From positions 16,426 to 80,425 of the forward strand of contig QLIY01000072.1 of NCBI GenBank assembly GCA_003260075.1: a stretch of DNA of 64,000 nucleotides, read 5' to 3'. Shown here piece by piece: positions 35,401 through 47,000 of the stretch. Under the pieces are notes generated by a model. It saw only the letters and a program-made list of their open reading frames with translations, made no database searches and was not told the DNA's origin. The DNA comes from Phallusia mammillata. Its lineage: Eukaryota; Chordata; Ascidiacea; Phlebobranchia; Ascidiidae. Numbering within the stretch: the stretch's first letter is position 1; each line of letters begins with the position of its first letter. The position numbers and the translations under genes were made by a program.

Positions 35401-37816
35401 AATATTTTCTGTTTAGATATGATCTAAGTGGATCAGGACCAATTAACTTGGGCAAACTTAATGCTACACTCAACCAATATACTTATGCATTGGAGGACTT
35501 TGAGGTTTTATGACTATTTGCATATTTTTTTATTATCCTAGCATTTATTTTTTTGTCTAGGTACATGCCCTGTGCTGTTTTTCTGCCCATGATGTGGCAG
35601 AATTCATTTTCCAACTGACATGTATTGCTTATAACTCCAGTATGCTCAAGTCTGATGGTGATGTGGCAGATCGGTAATCAGCTTTTTCCTTCTTTCAATG
35701 TGAACAATATATATTTGTAGTTCCTCCACTTTGTATAAAACCATGAACCTTCATACAATCATGCTACTCAACCTTTTCTTGGCACTTAATAAATATTCTT
35801 GTCACAAAAACTTTTCTGTCTTTGAGGTGATAGTTTTGTTTTACTTATCTAGCAATCAGATTCAGATTTTGGTTTTTAACCGAACTAGTTGCTTGGCATA
35901 AATCGCACAAGTTGTAAAAAATGTTATTTGGGTCACATAAAAAAAAATTAACCAATGGTTGAAACCATAGCTTTAGTCCAGTCAAAAATCTTGTTCGACG
36001 GGTGTGAACCTAGAACAGATATGATTCAGCCCTTTTTTCAAAGATTTAACTCCCCTTTGTTCATATTTTTTTTTAAATTAGTCTTTGTGGGAAATACCAC
36101 CCCTAAAAGATAACTAACCAAAACCCCCCCCCCGTGTGAACCTAGAACAGATATGATTCAGCCCTTTTTTCAAAGATTTAATTCCCCTTTGTTCATATTT
36201 TTTTTAAATTAGTCCTTGTGGGAAATACCACCCCTAAAAGATAACTAACCAAACGTTTCAATATGGAGTGAATTGGTTGACATAATTGTTTAATTTCCGT
36301 GTACAGTAGTGTAAAACATTTTGTTCGTGTTTAGATCATGGATTTCCAGCCAAGAGGGAAAGGAAGAAAGCTTTCTTCAGCATATTCCATGTATCAATGC
36401 ATTTGTTGCCCAGAGAATGTTGGCATGCAATTCACTTCCACATATTTGTAGAATGCAAAAAGATGAGTTTATGTCTTATCACGGTTGGATACCAACAAGA
36501 ATACGAGAGGTTCATCTTATTTGAACTTTAACATAGGATTCTAATTGGTCTTTGTAATTTTAGGAAATTTATTCATGTTTGCATGAACTCGTGTCCAAAC
36601 AAGATATTGAACACACTGTTGAAAACATTCAGGAAATACAGGTCTGTCACTTTTAACAGGCAATTATTTTTTAAGTGTTTGTGACTGTTCAGATGTTTCA
36701 TAGTACGTCAGGCCCATTGAAGGTGTTACCAAATCAAGCCGGTCTCCCAAGCATGTCCAAAAAGCAATGCACAGGCTAGTAAAATCTAGCCTGTGGTGGG
36801 ATTCGAACCCATGACAGGAGTCTTTTCGGGACTCACAATCTACCAACTGAGCTAAACATGAATGTACTCATCTTAACTGTTCGAATATATTTGCAAAAAA
36901 AGTGTGTTTTTACTACTTGTTTTATGTAGTCTTCCAGAAGTTTTCCAGATCAAACAGTGTTGTCAGATAACACACATACATACAATACCAGTTATGTTAA
37001 GGCAGATTATCAAGGACAGCGAAGAGGTATGTCTGTAAGATATCATGATGCTGCCAATAATGACAGTTGTATGTTCAGGTCTGTTACAAGGGAATGTGGA
37101 CGATTTGGTGATGGCAGCAAAAATACAATTAGAGAAGTTTGTTGAAAGGAATCCACAGAGAGCATTAAAAAACCATTTACAACACATGGATCAAAGCAGA
37201 CCACAACTGAGTTAGTTTCGTTTATCAAAGATTTGGTGTAAATTTGTTATTTTTAAGGGTTGTTATAGGTTGTGACAATTGGTACAGACAAACTGGTCAA
37301 GATTTGATTTCAGAATCAAGGTAAAATACTGTAAATGTATTAGGTAATTTTGATTAATTGGCTTGTTTTAGTTTTGGAAGGGAAATATATCCACTTGCAA
37401 TGACCAACAGGAAAATATATCCAATTGCACAGCATTTTCAATCAAATGAGGTAATGTTTTTAAAACATGTGCTGTTACTCAATGTTATATATTGAAATGT
37501 TACAGATTGTACATGACCAAGGCCAAAGCGGTACTAGTGGCTCAGTAAATATAGGAGTTGCTCAACCAATGCAACGTGGTCCTGGCACAGGTACCTTGTT
37601 AATGTTAAATTGATTGAACTGATTTTTTCAAAAATGCAACTGTTACTAACACTGCCAGAAGTGAGGAAGGCAAGCTTTTCAAATTTCTCCACATATCAAA
37701 ATGCTTTTAATCATGATCATACTACAACAATAACACCTGGAACAAGAACAAAAATGTTGAAATATAGAAAAGTACCAGGTAGCAAAGATGGACAAACAAG
37801 ACTGACATTTTACTAA
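29488..37816 (+). CDS. SHOC1: SHOC1-like (shortage in chiasmata 1 / Zip2 family) protein
   Basis: SHOC1, the animal Zip2 orthologue, stabilises meiotic crossover intermediates with SPO16 in the nucleus; it has an XPF-nuclease-like core plus HhH region and is thought catalytically inactive. Exons: 29488-29647, 30020-30627, 30681-30816, 30894-31044 (allelic copy 31508-31660), 31723-31811, 32347-32604 (truncated allelic copy from 32042), 32669-32772, 32843-32888, 32957-33097, 33223-33300, 33446-33562, 33619-33776, 33836-33953, 34020-34159, 34276-34520, 34622-34783, 34847-34987, 35057-35181, 35244-35358, 35417-35504, 35561-35673, 36335-36509, 36564-36641, 36930-37026, 37079-37210, 37269-37320, 37372-37450, 37506-37590, 37662-37816; in phase, about 1381 aa (human about 1444). 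Landmarks are the XPF-like segment with LLVEYEHSEESPW and YPDLILSETSCVLLENIS, the HhH-like FLQHIPCINAFVAQRMLACNS, and the C-terminal KVPGSKDGQTRLTFY. Family recall is from memory and no search was run. The donor at 32604 is weak. Confidence 0.75.
29824..29824. other. Single n at a haplotype duplication junction
   Basis: One n separates two nearly identical copies of about 125 bp in SHOC1 intron 1 (from about 29673 and from 29829). Some scaffolding programs insert one n where contigs overlap. Confidence 0.8.
31133..31142. other. Poly-C gap block 9 in SHOC1 exon
   Basis: Ten C cut the first copy of the exon that begins GAAATCAAAGTTGC; the complete copy is at 31723-31811. Confidence 0.85.
31493..31502. 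other. Poly-C gap block 10 in SHOC1
   Basis: Ten C immediately before a second copy (from 31503) of the exon at 30894-31044 and its following intron. The 350 bp between blocks 9 and 10 match neither copy. Confidence 0.85.
32141..32152. other. Poly-C gap block 11 in SHOC1 exon
   Basis: Twelve C cut the first copy of an exon after ...GACACTGATTTAA; the full copy continues at 32347-32604. Confidence 0.85.
32153..32199. mobile_element. Truncated hAT MITE end, allele-specific insertion
   Basis: The 47 bp after a poly-C block end in GAGTTTGACACCCCTG, the same terminal motif as the MITE at 19231-19718. The sequence that follows matches the SHOC1 intron at about 31915-32041, where no MITE is present. 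This therefore looks like the filled site of one haplotype beside the empty site of the other, cut by a scaffold gap. Confidence 0.7.
36124..36133. other. Poly-C gap block 12 in SHOC1 intron
   Basis: Ten C; GTGTGAACCTAGAACAGATA and about 120 bp following are present on both sides. Confidence 0.8.
36660..36860 (-). repeat. tRNA-derived SINE in SHOC1 intron
   Basis: On the minus strand, TAGCTCAGTTGGTAGA (box A) is followed by an anticodon-like hairpin GAGTC-CCGAAAA-GACTC and GGGTTCGAATCCC (box B). The loop would give a GAA (Phe) anticodon, but position 33 is C instead of the invariant U. No 7-bp acceptor stem can form, so it is not a functional tRNA. About 130 bp of unrelated tail ends in an A-rich stretch near 36665, the normal SINE layout. 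Confidence 0.8.
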
Positions 37817-38065
37817 AGAAAAGTGTGTTGTTATATTTCTGTCATTTGTTTGTTATGTTCCTGTTTGCTTTAAAAAATGTTCTATTTGACAAAAGAAAAT
37901 AAGTATGTACAAACTGTGTAAATATTTAAAATGGCAAGAGCCTACAGTCAAAAATTAGTAGCAAGAAGTAGTGTAGGAATGCAATTTCTGTGCAGGTAAT
38001 CTTGAGTATTAGTGAACAAGGCTAAGATTGACTTAGGAGGTAGGTATGTAGCAGTGGCCTATCTA
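37817..38065. other. Short convergent intergenic spacer SHOC1 / FREM1
   Basis: Only 249 bp separate the stop codons of two genes transcribed towards each other, so both 3' UTRs must fit here or overlap. No canonical AATAAA was seen on either strand. Confidence 0.7.
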
Positions 38066-41000
38066 TCATAGTTGCTTCATGCATATGTACTTGACATTGC
38101 TATCAGCTAAAGTGCATGGACAGTCAATCCATCTTTTTCTTGACTGAACCATAGCACAATATCGTCCACCAGCTTGATAATGCTTGGGATAATTTCGCTT
38201 CCAGTTGGTAAAAGATAATGAGGACCCATCAATCCATTCCCATGAGTTTGGATTCAATTTTCTGTTCAATCCTTGAAGTAACACAGCTTTGTAAAAAAAA
38301 TAGTATGGCATTAAGAAACATATTACAGTACCAAGATAAAATGATTTCTTTCGTGCCAATTTCCACAACCAATTTAGTTGTTTCCTATTATGAATTGAAA
38401 CCATTTGGGCTGAATGTGTTTCCCGACAGATTCGCTGAGCTGAATTCCATGTGATTTCTGATGATCCAACGAAATAACACCTAAACACAAGATTCTTCTT
38501 TCTAACATGCTTTTTTATGTTTTGTTAAATTTGCTCACTTGTTTTGAAATTCTTTCCATTCACCAGGACATCGATTTTTCAAGGCAATGGATTTTCTCTT
38601 TTTCTTCCAAGGAACCCATTGAGCTCCATCACATACAAACATAGCCGCTGATTCTGCATCATACAACTTTTTTCCCTGATGTACTAAGGTACACTGCTGA
38701 GAAGGGGTCCTTGCTCTAACTCGCTGATGGTTTGTTCTTATTTGCTGTAAAAAAACTAAACTGTCACTCTTCCAGCAATTAAAACTCATTAACATTAAAA
38801 TACATTTGTGGGTGTTGATGCTGAGGCCATGGTCTGTCCTCGAATCACAATATTAGCAGATGAGTTTGTGTTTTCCACATTAAAGCTGCCTTTGTACTGC
38901 ACAAAAAGTATTTGTAACTTTGACACAAAAACACAATAGAAATATTTTGCTTACTTACAAGAACATTGTGGCTTACAACTGATGGGTCATCATTTATGGT
39001 CTCACCATGTGTGTCTGTATTTGTTCGCAAAGGTAAGAGTTCTGTGGTAAAAACACATAAGTAAGTGACACATTAAAGTGTATTTTTCAGCTGATGTAAT
39101 ACTTTTACTGTGTGAAAGATCTGCTGGTGGCAGGTCAATTGAATGTTCCTCTGTTTCATCCACTGTCACAGGTGAGATAGCATGATACTAAATTAACAAG
39201 ATAATAGGAGTTGCTCAACTAATGCAAGTAAAAACACAAATATTTACCGTCCAAATTCTAATTGAGTTGTTCCTAAAATATGTTGCTGGTTTGACTGTGG
39301 CACCAGGACCTAGCTTTCCATACCACACTTTTTTTGATGAACCTGGACCCACAAATGTTGCTTTTTGAGTTTATGTAATAATGAATAATTTGAAGTTTTT
39401 TTTATCTACCTGATGAAGACAATGTGGGATCATCTCGCAAAACTTTCCGTGACTTTTTAGTCACTTTGTGACGTTTCTTTTTTTGTTTTTTCTTTCTGCG
39501 ACTCTTTTTTGCACCTAATTTCACAAGTTATAGATTAGTTACTGTTAACATTTTTTACAGGAATCTCAGAAAAAGCCTGCAGGTTTATAGTGATAGTGTT
39601 GAACCTCAAACCTTTAGAAAGCGAATCTATTTTAGAGATAATAAAGCAAATAAAATAGTAACTAAGTATATGTACAGGTTGCAGGTATTTACAAATTAAA
39701 TTCTAAAAATATTTCTGCTGCTTTATAAATATTTGGGATACTCCCTTATACATAAGAGCTCTTGGGTTAAACAGGTTCAATTACTTTTTTTTGACCCAGA
39801 ACATTTTCTGCTTGTTTCATCCAAAATTGTTATTTTGCAGGTGTTGTGTTTTGTCACCAAAACTGTGTTTACAGGTGAATGAAGTGACATTTTAAACTTC
39901 TCTTTCCTTTCTTCAATTCCATCCAAAACTGGAAGAAATACCCACTGTTGCACTGATTGCACTGCGAAATAAAACTTGTTAAAAATGTCCAACACTAGCA
40001 CTCTTTAATTTCATCTTTACTTACTTGGATCAAACTGGATTTGATTTGATGATCTGACATTAAAATCTACTTCAGTTTTCGCAGACCCTGATTTGCTTGT
40101 AACACTGACAAATGATGAGCTGGCAAGATTTCCATATCTTGTAAGTGCAACTGATACTGGACCAGAATTTTCACAAATTCTTAACTTGGTTTTGTTTAAC
40201 TTGATTCTGGACCAAGACATAGAGAACCTGCAATTGCATACCATATGTTATAATTGGGCCACAAAGAAGTAGATTTTCTGTTACCGTTCTTCTGGCAACA
40301 TGTTGCCCCATCCATCCTCCACTTGGAAAGTAAAGCTGTCATTTGTTACGTCAAGTTTTGAGGAGATAATGTAAAACACTTTTCTTAAATTAATATCTTG
40401 TTGTGTAAATCTATTAATTGGTCCATCATCAGGAGATGAACTTTTCTGCAATGCAGTTAAAGATGATTTAAAACTATTTCATTTTATTTTATTCTTGTCT
40501 TACCATTTTAATATGACCATATGAAGGAAATCTTGTCAAAATGAAACTAATATCTTGTGGATTTGTTGATCCGGTGTCTGATGCTTTAAGTGCATTCTCA
40601 TCAATGTTAATTGTGTATGACTTCCCCTTGCCTTTAAAATTGTATTCATATTACATTTTTTTTTATTTCTAGTTATTAACGGCAACCAACAGTACCTAAA
40701 GGTTGTATAGCAGTTGGTTCTCTGTTGTGAATAATAATTGGAGGTGTTTCGTCTATTTCTTCAATTTTAATGTAAAGAGGTGTTGCAGTTTGTTTGGTTT
40801 CCCCTTGAAGTAGGATAGTATTTTTATGCAGTGTAGCTCTTATATAATTCAAAGTAATATTGTACTTACCATTGTGTTGATAACTGGAATGAATGCTATC
40901 AGTTACGGTAAAGTAAAATCTATCAATTTGGGAATCATCGCCACTGTGCTGATAAACAAACTCTGCACTTTCAATGTCTTTTTGTGAGATGGTATTAAAG

Positions 41001-44000
41001 TTCTCATTTAATTCCATGCCCTTTAGTGTCAACACACCATGTAGAGGAAATTTGATTATCACCAACTTAAGATTTCCTACATACAATAGAGTCATAACAC
41101 TAGGTATAATGTTGGTAGGTTTTAACTATCTTTACCCTTTGGTGAATCCTGGTCATTTATGGAAAGCACAGTTTCACCAATAACAACCAGTGACCCTCTG
41201 TACAACATCAGTTGAGTTGCATGTTGACTTTCAGATTGTCTTGTGTTTCCATCGTTCATCACCAGCACAGGCAGAGCAGAGTCTACAGGTGTAACAAGAA
41301 TACTGATGCTTGCCTCCCTGGTTCTGACGCCATTGTTTGCAAGTACTCTAAATGAATCAATTGGTGAGTCGACTTTGCTGGTGTGAATGTAAATGATCTG
41401 AAATAATTTGTATCGTTACTAACCAGCTAGAATGTTAAACAGAAAACTTACGTTTCGAGCCAGGAGGTCAAGTTGTGAAAATAGGTCGATTGGCACTTCT
41501 GGAAAATTTACATGTTCTACTCTACCAAAAGTTGGCGGTTGTATGATATCATAGGTAATATCTTCTGGTCTATGTGAGTTATCTCGGGCCACTAGAACAT
41601 CAGTAGTGATAAAAACCTATAAACAAAACTTAACAGTAACTGTGTAAGATATAGCACTATGATATAATTACCTTTTCACTTTCGTTGACATGAACTGCAT
41701 GAGTCACAATGTGTATGTCATTTTTCTTTGCATGCTGGATTCGAATTACAAAATTTTGTCGATTAGTTGTGAATTCCCCATCAGTAACAGAAAAGCGGAA
41801 AGAATCCTAGATAAACAAAAATAGATAAATGATATTCTATATCAAAATGAAAACATCTCTAATATACCATGCCTGAGATTTGGAACCAAGTACACTGTCA
41901 TGTCTGTATCTAATCTTATTCATCTCCACGTCCTTCTCAGAAAACCTATCCGCATATTGCAACTCCCTCCAGGAAGAATCGGTTGTATCTGTGCATTTAG
42001 TTTCTTTAAGTTGTAAAATCCAAAGGTAGGTAGGTATTGGTAAAATGTGCCAACCTCTAATCTGCAGTGTTCCTCTTTTTGGTGTGGAATGAATCTCATA
42101 CAGTATATCAGTAGCTGGAGTATCTGCATCTGAGGTGTGAAGGTATTTTCCACTGATTACCTGAATATTTGAACAAAATGAAATTTGAAAATAAGTAATA
42201 GCCAGAATTATGTTAAAAAAATATGTAATGGTGACCTTTTTTTCCCCAAGTTCGATAGACAATTCATCATTCACTTCAACTGTTGGCTGTTCATCATTAA
42301 TGGCCATCACATTTACCATCTGCATAATACAGCTTGTAAGCATATTATTTTTTTTTTCCCCCCCCCCCTTCAACTGTTGGCTGTTCATCATTAATGGCCA
42401 TCACATTTACCATCTACATAATACAGCTTGTAAGCATATTAATTTTTTTTTAAAAACTATTAATTCTACCATCATGTTGCGAATAACATGTCGACCATCA
42501 GAGATTACAATTTCAAACTCATCTGCTTGGTTTTCACTTCCATCATGCATATATGCCGGAAGAACCTTGCTCCTGTGCAGTTGATCCATTGAAAATTCAC
42601 TAATAGGATCCATGTGGTGGTGCATGGAATGTACATCATGATGAATGTCTTGTATTCTAGAATGGAATTTTACCATTGGTTTGTGTGACATTTTCAGCAA
42701 GTGAATTTGATGTAAGTGAACCTGGCCCCTGGAGAGCGTCGAAGTCTCTCCACCATTTGCATTTCATCCATAACCATTCCATGACCTGGTGGTGTGGTGA
42801 TTCTTATCATAACCTGTTATGTTCAACAATATTTTATATGTCCACAGACAAGAAGTATAAACTCTTTATTACATGATCATGTGGTATATCAAGGTCATCA
42901 ATTGATATGGTAAGTGGTTGCATTCCACCTTCACTACATGAAATATTTTCATAGCTAAATATAGGTTCTTCGTCATTCTGTGGATTTATTGCAACTAAAA
43001 ATGGCACCTGTTTAAAATTAGGATACATGTTAGCATGGTACAGTGGGTGGTATATGAGGCATCGGGCTATTTACTTCTGCTGAACGATATTGCCCATCAG
43101 TAGCGCATATCATAAATTGGTCAGAAGTTGGTTCAATGCCTTCATGCATTGATTGAACATATTGGATGTGCCCAGAAACAAGTTGAGCATAACTAAACGC
43201 TGAAGTTTCCTTTCCCAACACCTTTTCATAGCCAGGGCGTGGTGTTACATCCTCTATAATACCAAACTTTGGCCTTGAGGTGATAACAAAAGCTGAAATA
43301 AAAAAACATGTAGATTGACATTTAATAGGTTCCAGTCTCTTTGAAGCAGTGAACATACACAAGTTTGTTTGTGGTGTGTCAGTGTCTTCCGCCATTAAGT
43401 AGCCACTAGTCAATGTAGCAATACCAGTTTCATTGCAAGTGAAGACCTGATGACCAATAGCAATAGATGGTGGTCGGGAATTGACAGGAAGTATTAAAAA
43501 GTGGAGATTTGTAGTTAGCACTGTGTGGGTGCTTGTTTGTGGTAGTCCTGTGAATAAGTTACTTACATTGATGTGGTTTTTCATGTACAGATTATGGAAC
43601 TTTTTTATGTTACCTCTTCTGTCAGAAACCATAATGGTTATTTCATCAGGAACTGGCCTCTGTCCTATTTCTCGGCCACTGTGAGTGTAGAATACTTGTC
43701 CAGATGTAATGTGATGTTGCATGAAGGTTGTAATGGGCTATAAAAAGTTTATTCTGTATTCCATTTTTACGAAAAGTTGAAATGAAACGAAAATAAACCT
43801 CAGTATGCATTGTAATTTGTCCGTGTTCTGGTGGTGACAAAATTTCAAAAATTATGTTTCCATCTTCAGTGTCCACATCTGTTGCTGACAAGAATGTTGG
43901 AGTGAAAGCAACAGAACCACCTTCAATGACTCTTAATGGATAATTTTCATCTGAAAAACAGGTAGATGTTATTTTATGTAAAGTTACAAAAGTGTATTGC

Positions 44001-47000
44001 ATTACGTGTAAATACAGGTTGCTCATCATCAACAGGTTGTATACTAATCAGCATGGTTGCCGTTGAATTCTGTTTTCCATCTATCACTGTAAGCTGCAGC
44101 TGATCCTTGTGATTTTCTGACCCATCATGGACATATGCCATGCTAAAAAAATGTGTATGTGGTCATTTTTACAATTTTTAGATTTAATTTGGTCTTACCG
44201 AAACAGGTTAATGTCTTTCATGCTAAAACTGTCACCCTGTTTGAGGGGAAAATTGTTTTTCCGAAGTTGCCCATGTGTTGGCACTGAGGAAAGAACAACC
44301 TTGAGGTTTTGAACCATTGTGTCATCATCTTCAATTGTTATTTGTTCTGGCAACAGTACTTGTGAACCTCCTTCATTGAGGGACATTTGTTGCAATTGAA
44401 TTGTTGGAACCTTGAAAATTGCAATACTATTTGTAATTTAAATACACCAAATGCATTTATAGTGTAAATGCTGGCAAATTTAATTGTTTGGGCTAATATG
44501 GATTAATAAATATTCTCTTTGGAATGAAAACATGTGAAGGATATTTTTCATTTTATCTTTGTACTGACCTGGTTATCAACAGGAAGAATTGTAATTGCAA
44601 ACTGTTTAGAAGTTACTTGTTTTCCTCCAGCTTCTGTAACTGTAAATGAGAACTGCACATCGACTGGATATAAACCAATATCTTGCATTGGTGGCATGTA
44701 AGCTACTTTTAAATGGTTGACTGCAGTTTGGGTAAAGGTCCTACAAACATAATAAGGAGTTGTACATATGTTGTTTTGAGAAACAAATTTATTTATGTAA
44801 CAAACAAATTAATATAATTTATGTATTTAAGTGCTTTTTTTACCTTAAATCAGGTACAGATGGATCTTTCATAAGCATGACCATATCATCTGTAAAAACA
44901 AGATGACCAGCTTCTTCATCAAGTTGTTCAAAGCCAACACGATGACAAGATGAAGTAATTGTGTAAGTGATATCTGAATTTTCTTTTTCAACATCTATGT
45001 AGTGCAACTCATTTCTTGTCAGATGAATTACATCCGTTTCATTCACAGTCATTGTTCTGCAATGCGTTAAAATGACCAAAATCTATTTATTAGTTAAAAG
45101 ATTTTGTTGATCTGCATTAAGCATTTTTTTAAATAAATCATTTCATTACTTATTCTTTTGTGAGTTTTACAATTGAAAATTATTTTCTTGTAATAAAAAT
45201 ATTTATATGATAAAATTTCATTTAGAAATGGTTTTATGGACTTTAAAAACAATTTTAAAAAAATAACAAATTTATTTACAAAGAATTTCCAGGTCCTGGT
45301 TGTGGAGGTAAATCATCTACTGGTGTTATTTTGATTGTGACTCTGTGTTTTGGTGAAATGTTGGGATCAGGTTTGCAGCTGTCTATCAAAACGAACTCAA
45401 AAAAGTCTTCAAACATTTCTCCACCAAGATGCTTGTAATGGATTAAACCCTGTTAAATAAATTGTTTTACATATTGTTTAAAATTTGATGAACATTACAA
45501 GGGAAACATTTATAAAGTTTAACCAGAAACTTAAAGTTTTTCATTTCAAACCTGATAAAGATCTTTTTGTTGGAAAGTATTGACTGACCATCCTCCTCTG
45601 TCCCATTTTCGGCGTTTTTGAACTTCCCCCGCCCTTGGTGGTATTGTTATGTTGTAGCGAATATAGTCAGCACTGGAATCAGCGTCTGAGGCTTCCAACA
45701 TGAAGCGGTGAATCAGAATAACCTGCAGGTTTGTTACATCTGTTATTGTTTAAAAACTTGATTGAAATATTTAGGATATATCCTTAAAATACGTCTGATT
45801 GCCTAAATGTCACACGTTTCGTATTTAAAATCGGCAATACAGCTAACTCTTCTAACTGTTTAATTTTTCTCAATCAACGCTAAATACTTGGTAGTGCAAA
45901 AGCAGAATACCTGTCCCTCCTGAACTTGAAAGACGATGTTGTTGATCAAGAATGGCGGAGCATCATCTTTTGGTAGAATGCTGATGGGAATTTTGAAACG
46001 AGCACTAGAACACATTAAACTATGAACTGAATGATGCTCTTCTGGCAAATATATTCTTTTTGTTTGTCGTTTCGTTGCTTATCACGTGCAACCTTATTTA
46101 ATCATTTCTGGTTTTACATGATTTGAGTGTTATTGCCCTGATAAATGCGACTTGTTTAGGACGTTAAAACGTCGGTACAAAAAATATATTTACCTCAAGA
46201 GCATAGTTTATTTACTTTGTGATGACATTTATAACACGATGTGTAGGTAAACGATTGTTGTTTCACCTCTGCAAATGGTGCAAAACTTTTTTATGTGAGA
46301 CGTTTAGAGTGCTGGATAAACTGCATTATTATCCTTGAAACATGGATAACAAAAAATGCCAAAATATATATATAATGGTACGACCGAAAATACGACTCAC
46401 CTGTGCATACCATCGGCAATACGAAAACTGATGAAATCTTTTCTGCTGTCAGTGTCGTCATGACGATAGGTCACCAAACCGTTTTCGACATCGTTCCAAG
46501 TAAACATGAAACCCGGTCTGTCCCCAACGTACATCCGTCCTCGTTGCAAACCTCCCGAGAGGGTAAAACGGACCTGAGGGAAACGAATTTGGAAAACAAA
46601 AAGGTAATTTAATATGTTTGTCTGCTATTCAATCTTGCAAGAAATTTGTTGTGATCGGCACATTTTAGTAGAAACGCCAAACTGATTTATTGATCGCATG
46701 TTTGAACAAACTTAGGGAACTTAGAGTTTAAAGTCCTACTTTGTTCATTAGCATCTCGAATTAAAACTATGATTTAAAACCCTCCAAGAGTCTGAAGCCA
46801 TAAATGCTACTTACCCGATCGAGGTTGTCTTTATCAACCACCTGCAAACAGTCGTGTGTGATCGCCCTAGATTGCCCCTCCAACATAGTTAAACCCATAT
46901 TCCACGAAACCCGCGGTGCATTTGTGTAAGCAACTCGCACAGAAAGCATCACCTAAAAGGAGCAAAATCAATTGATTGAGGATTTATCTCGAATTTTCTT

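Noticed and set aside
36790-36856. A tRNA-Phe gene on the minus strand
   Set aside because: Boxes A and B are present, but there is no acceptor stem and position 33 is not U; the tail fits a SINE.
42185-42584. Two overlapping + strand ORFs with repeated [16 protein letters not shown] peptides
   Set aside because: They are the antisense of a FREM1 exon and its allelic copy beside poly-C block 13.
43556-43566. A GTAAGT donor inside a FREM1 exon on the minus strand (after HIN)
   Set aside because: No suitable acceptor follows before the conserved PPSIAIG block, and reading through keeps frame and alignment; treated as an unused cryptic site.
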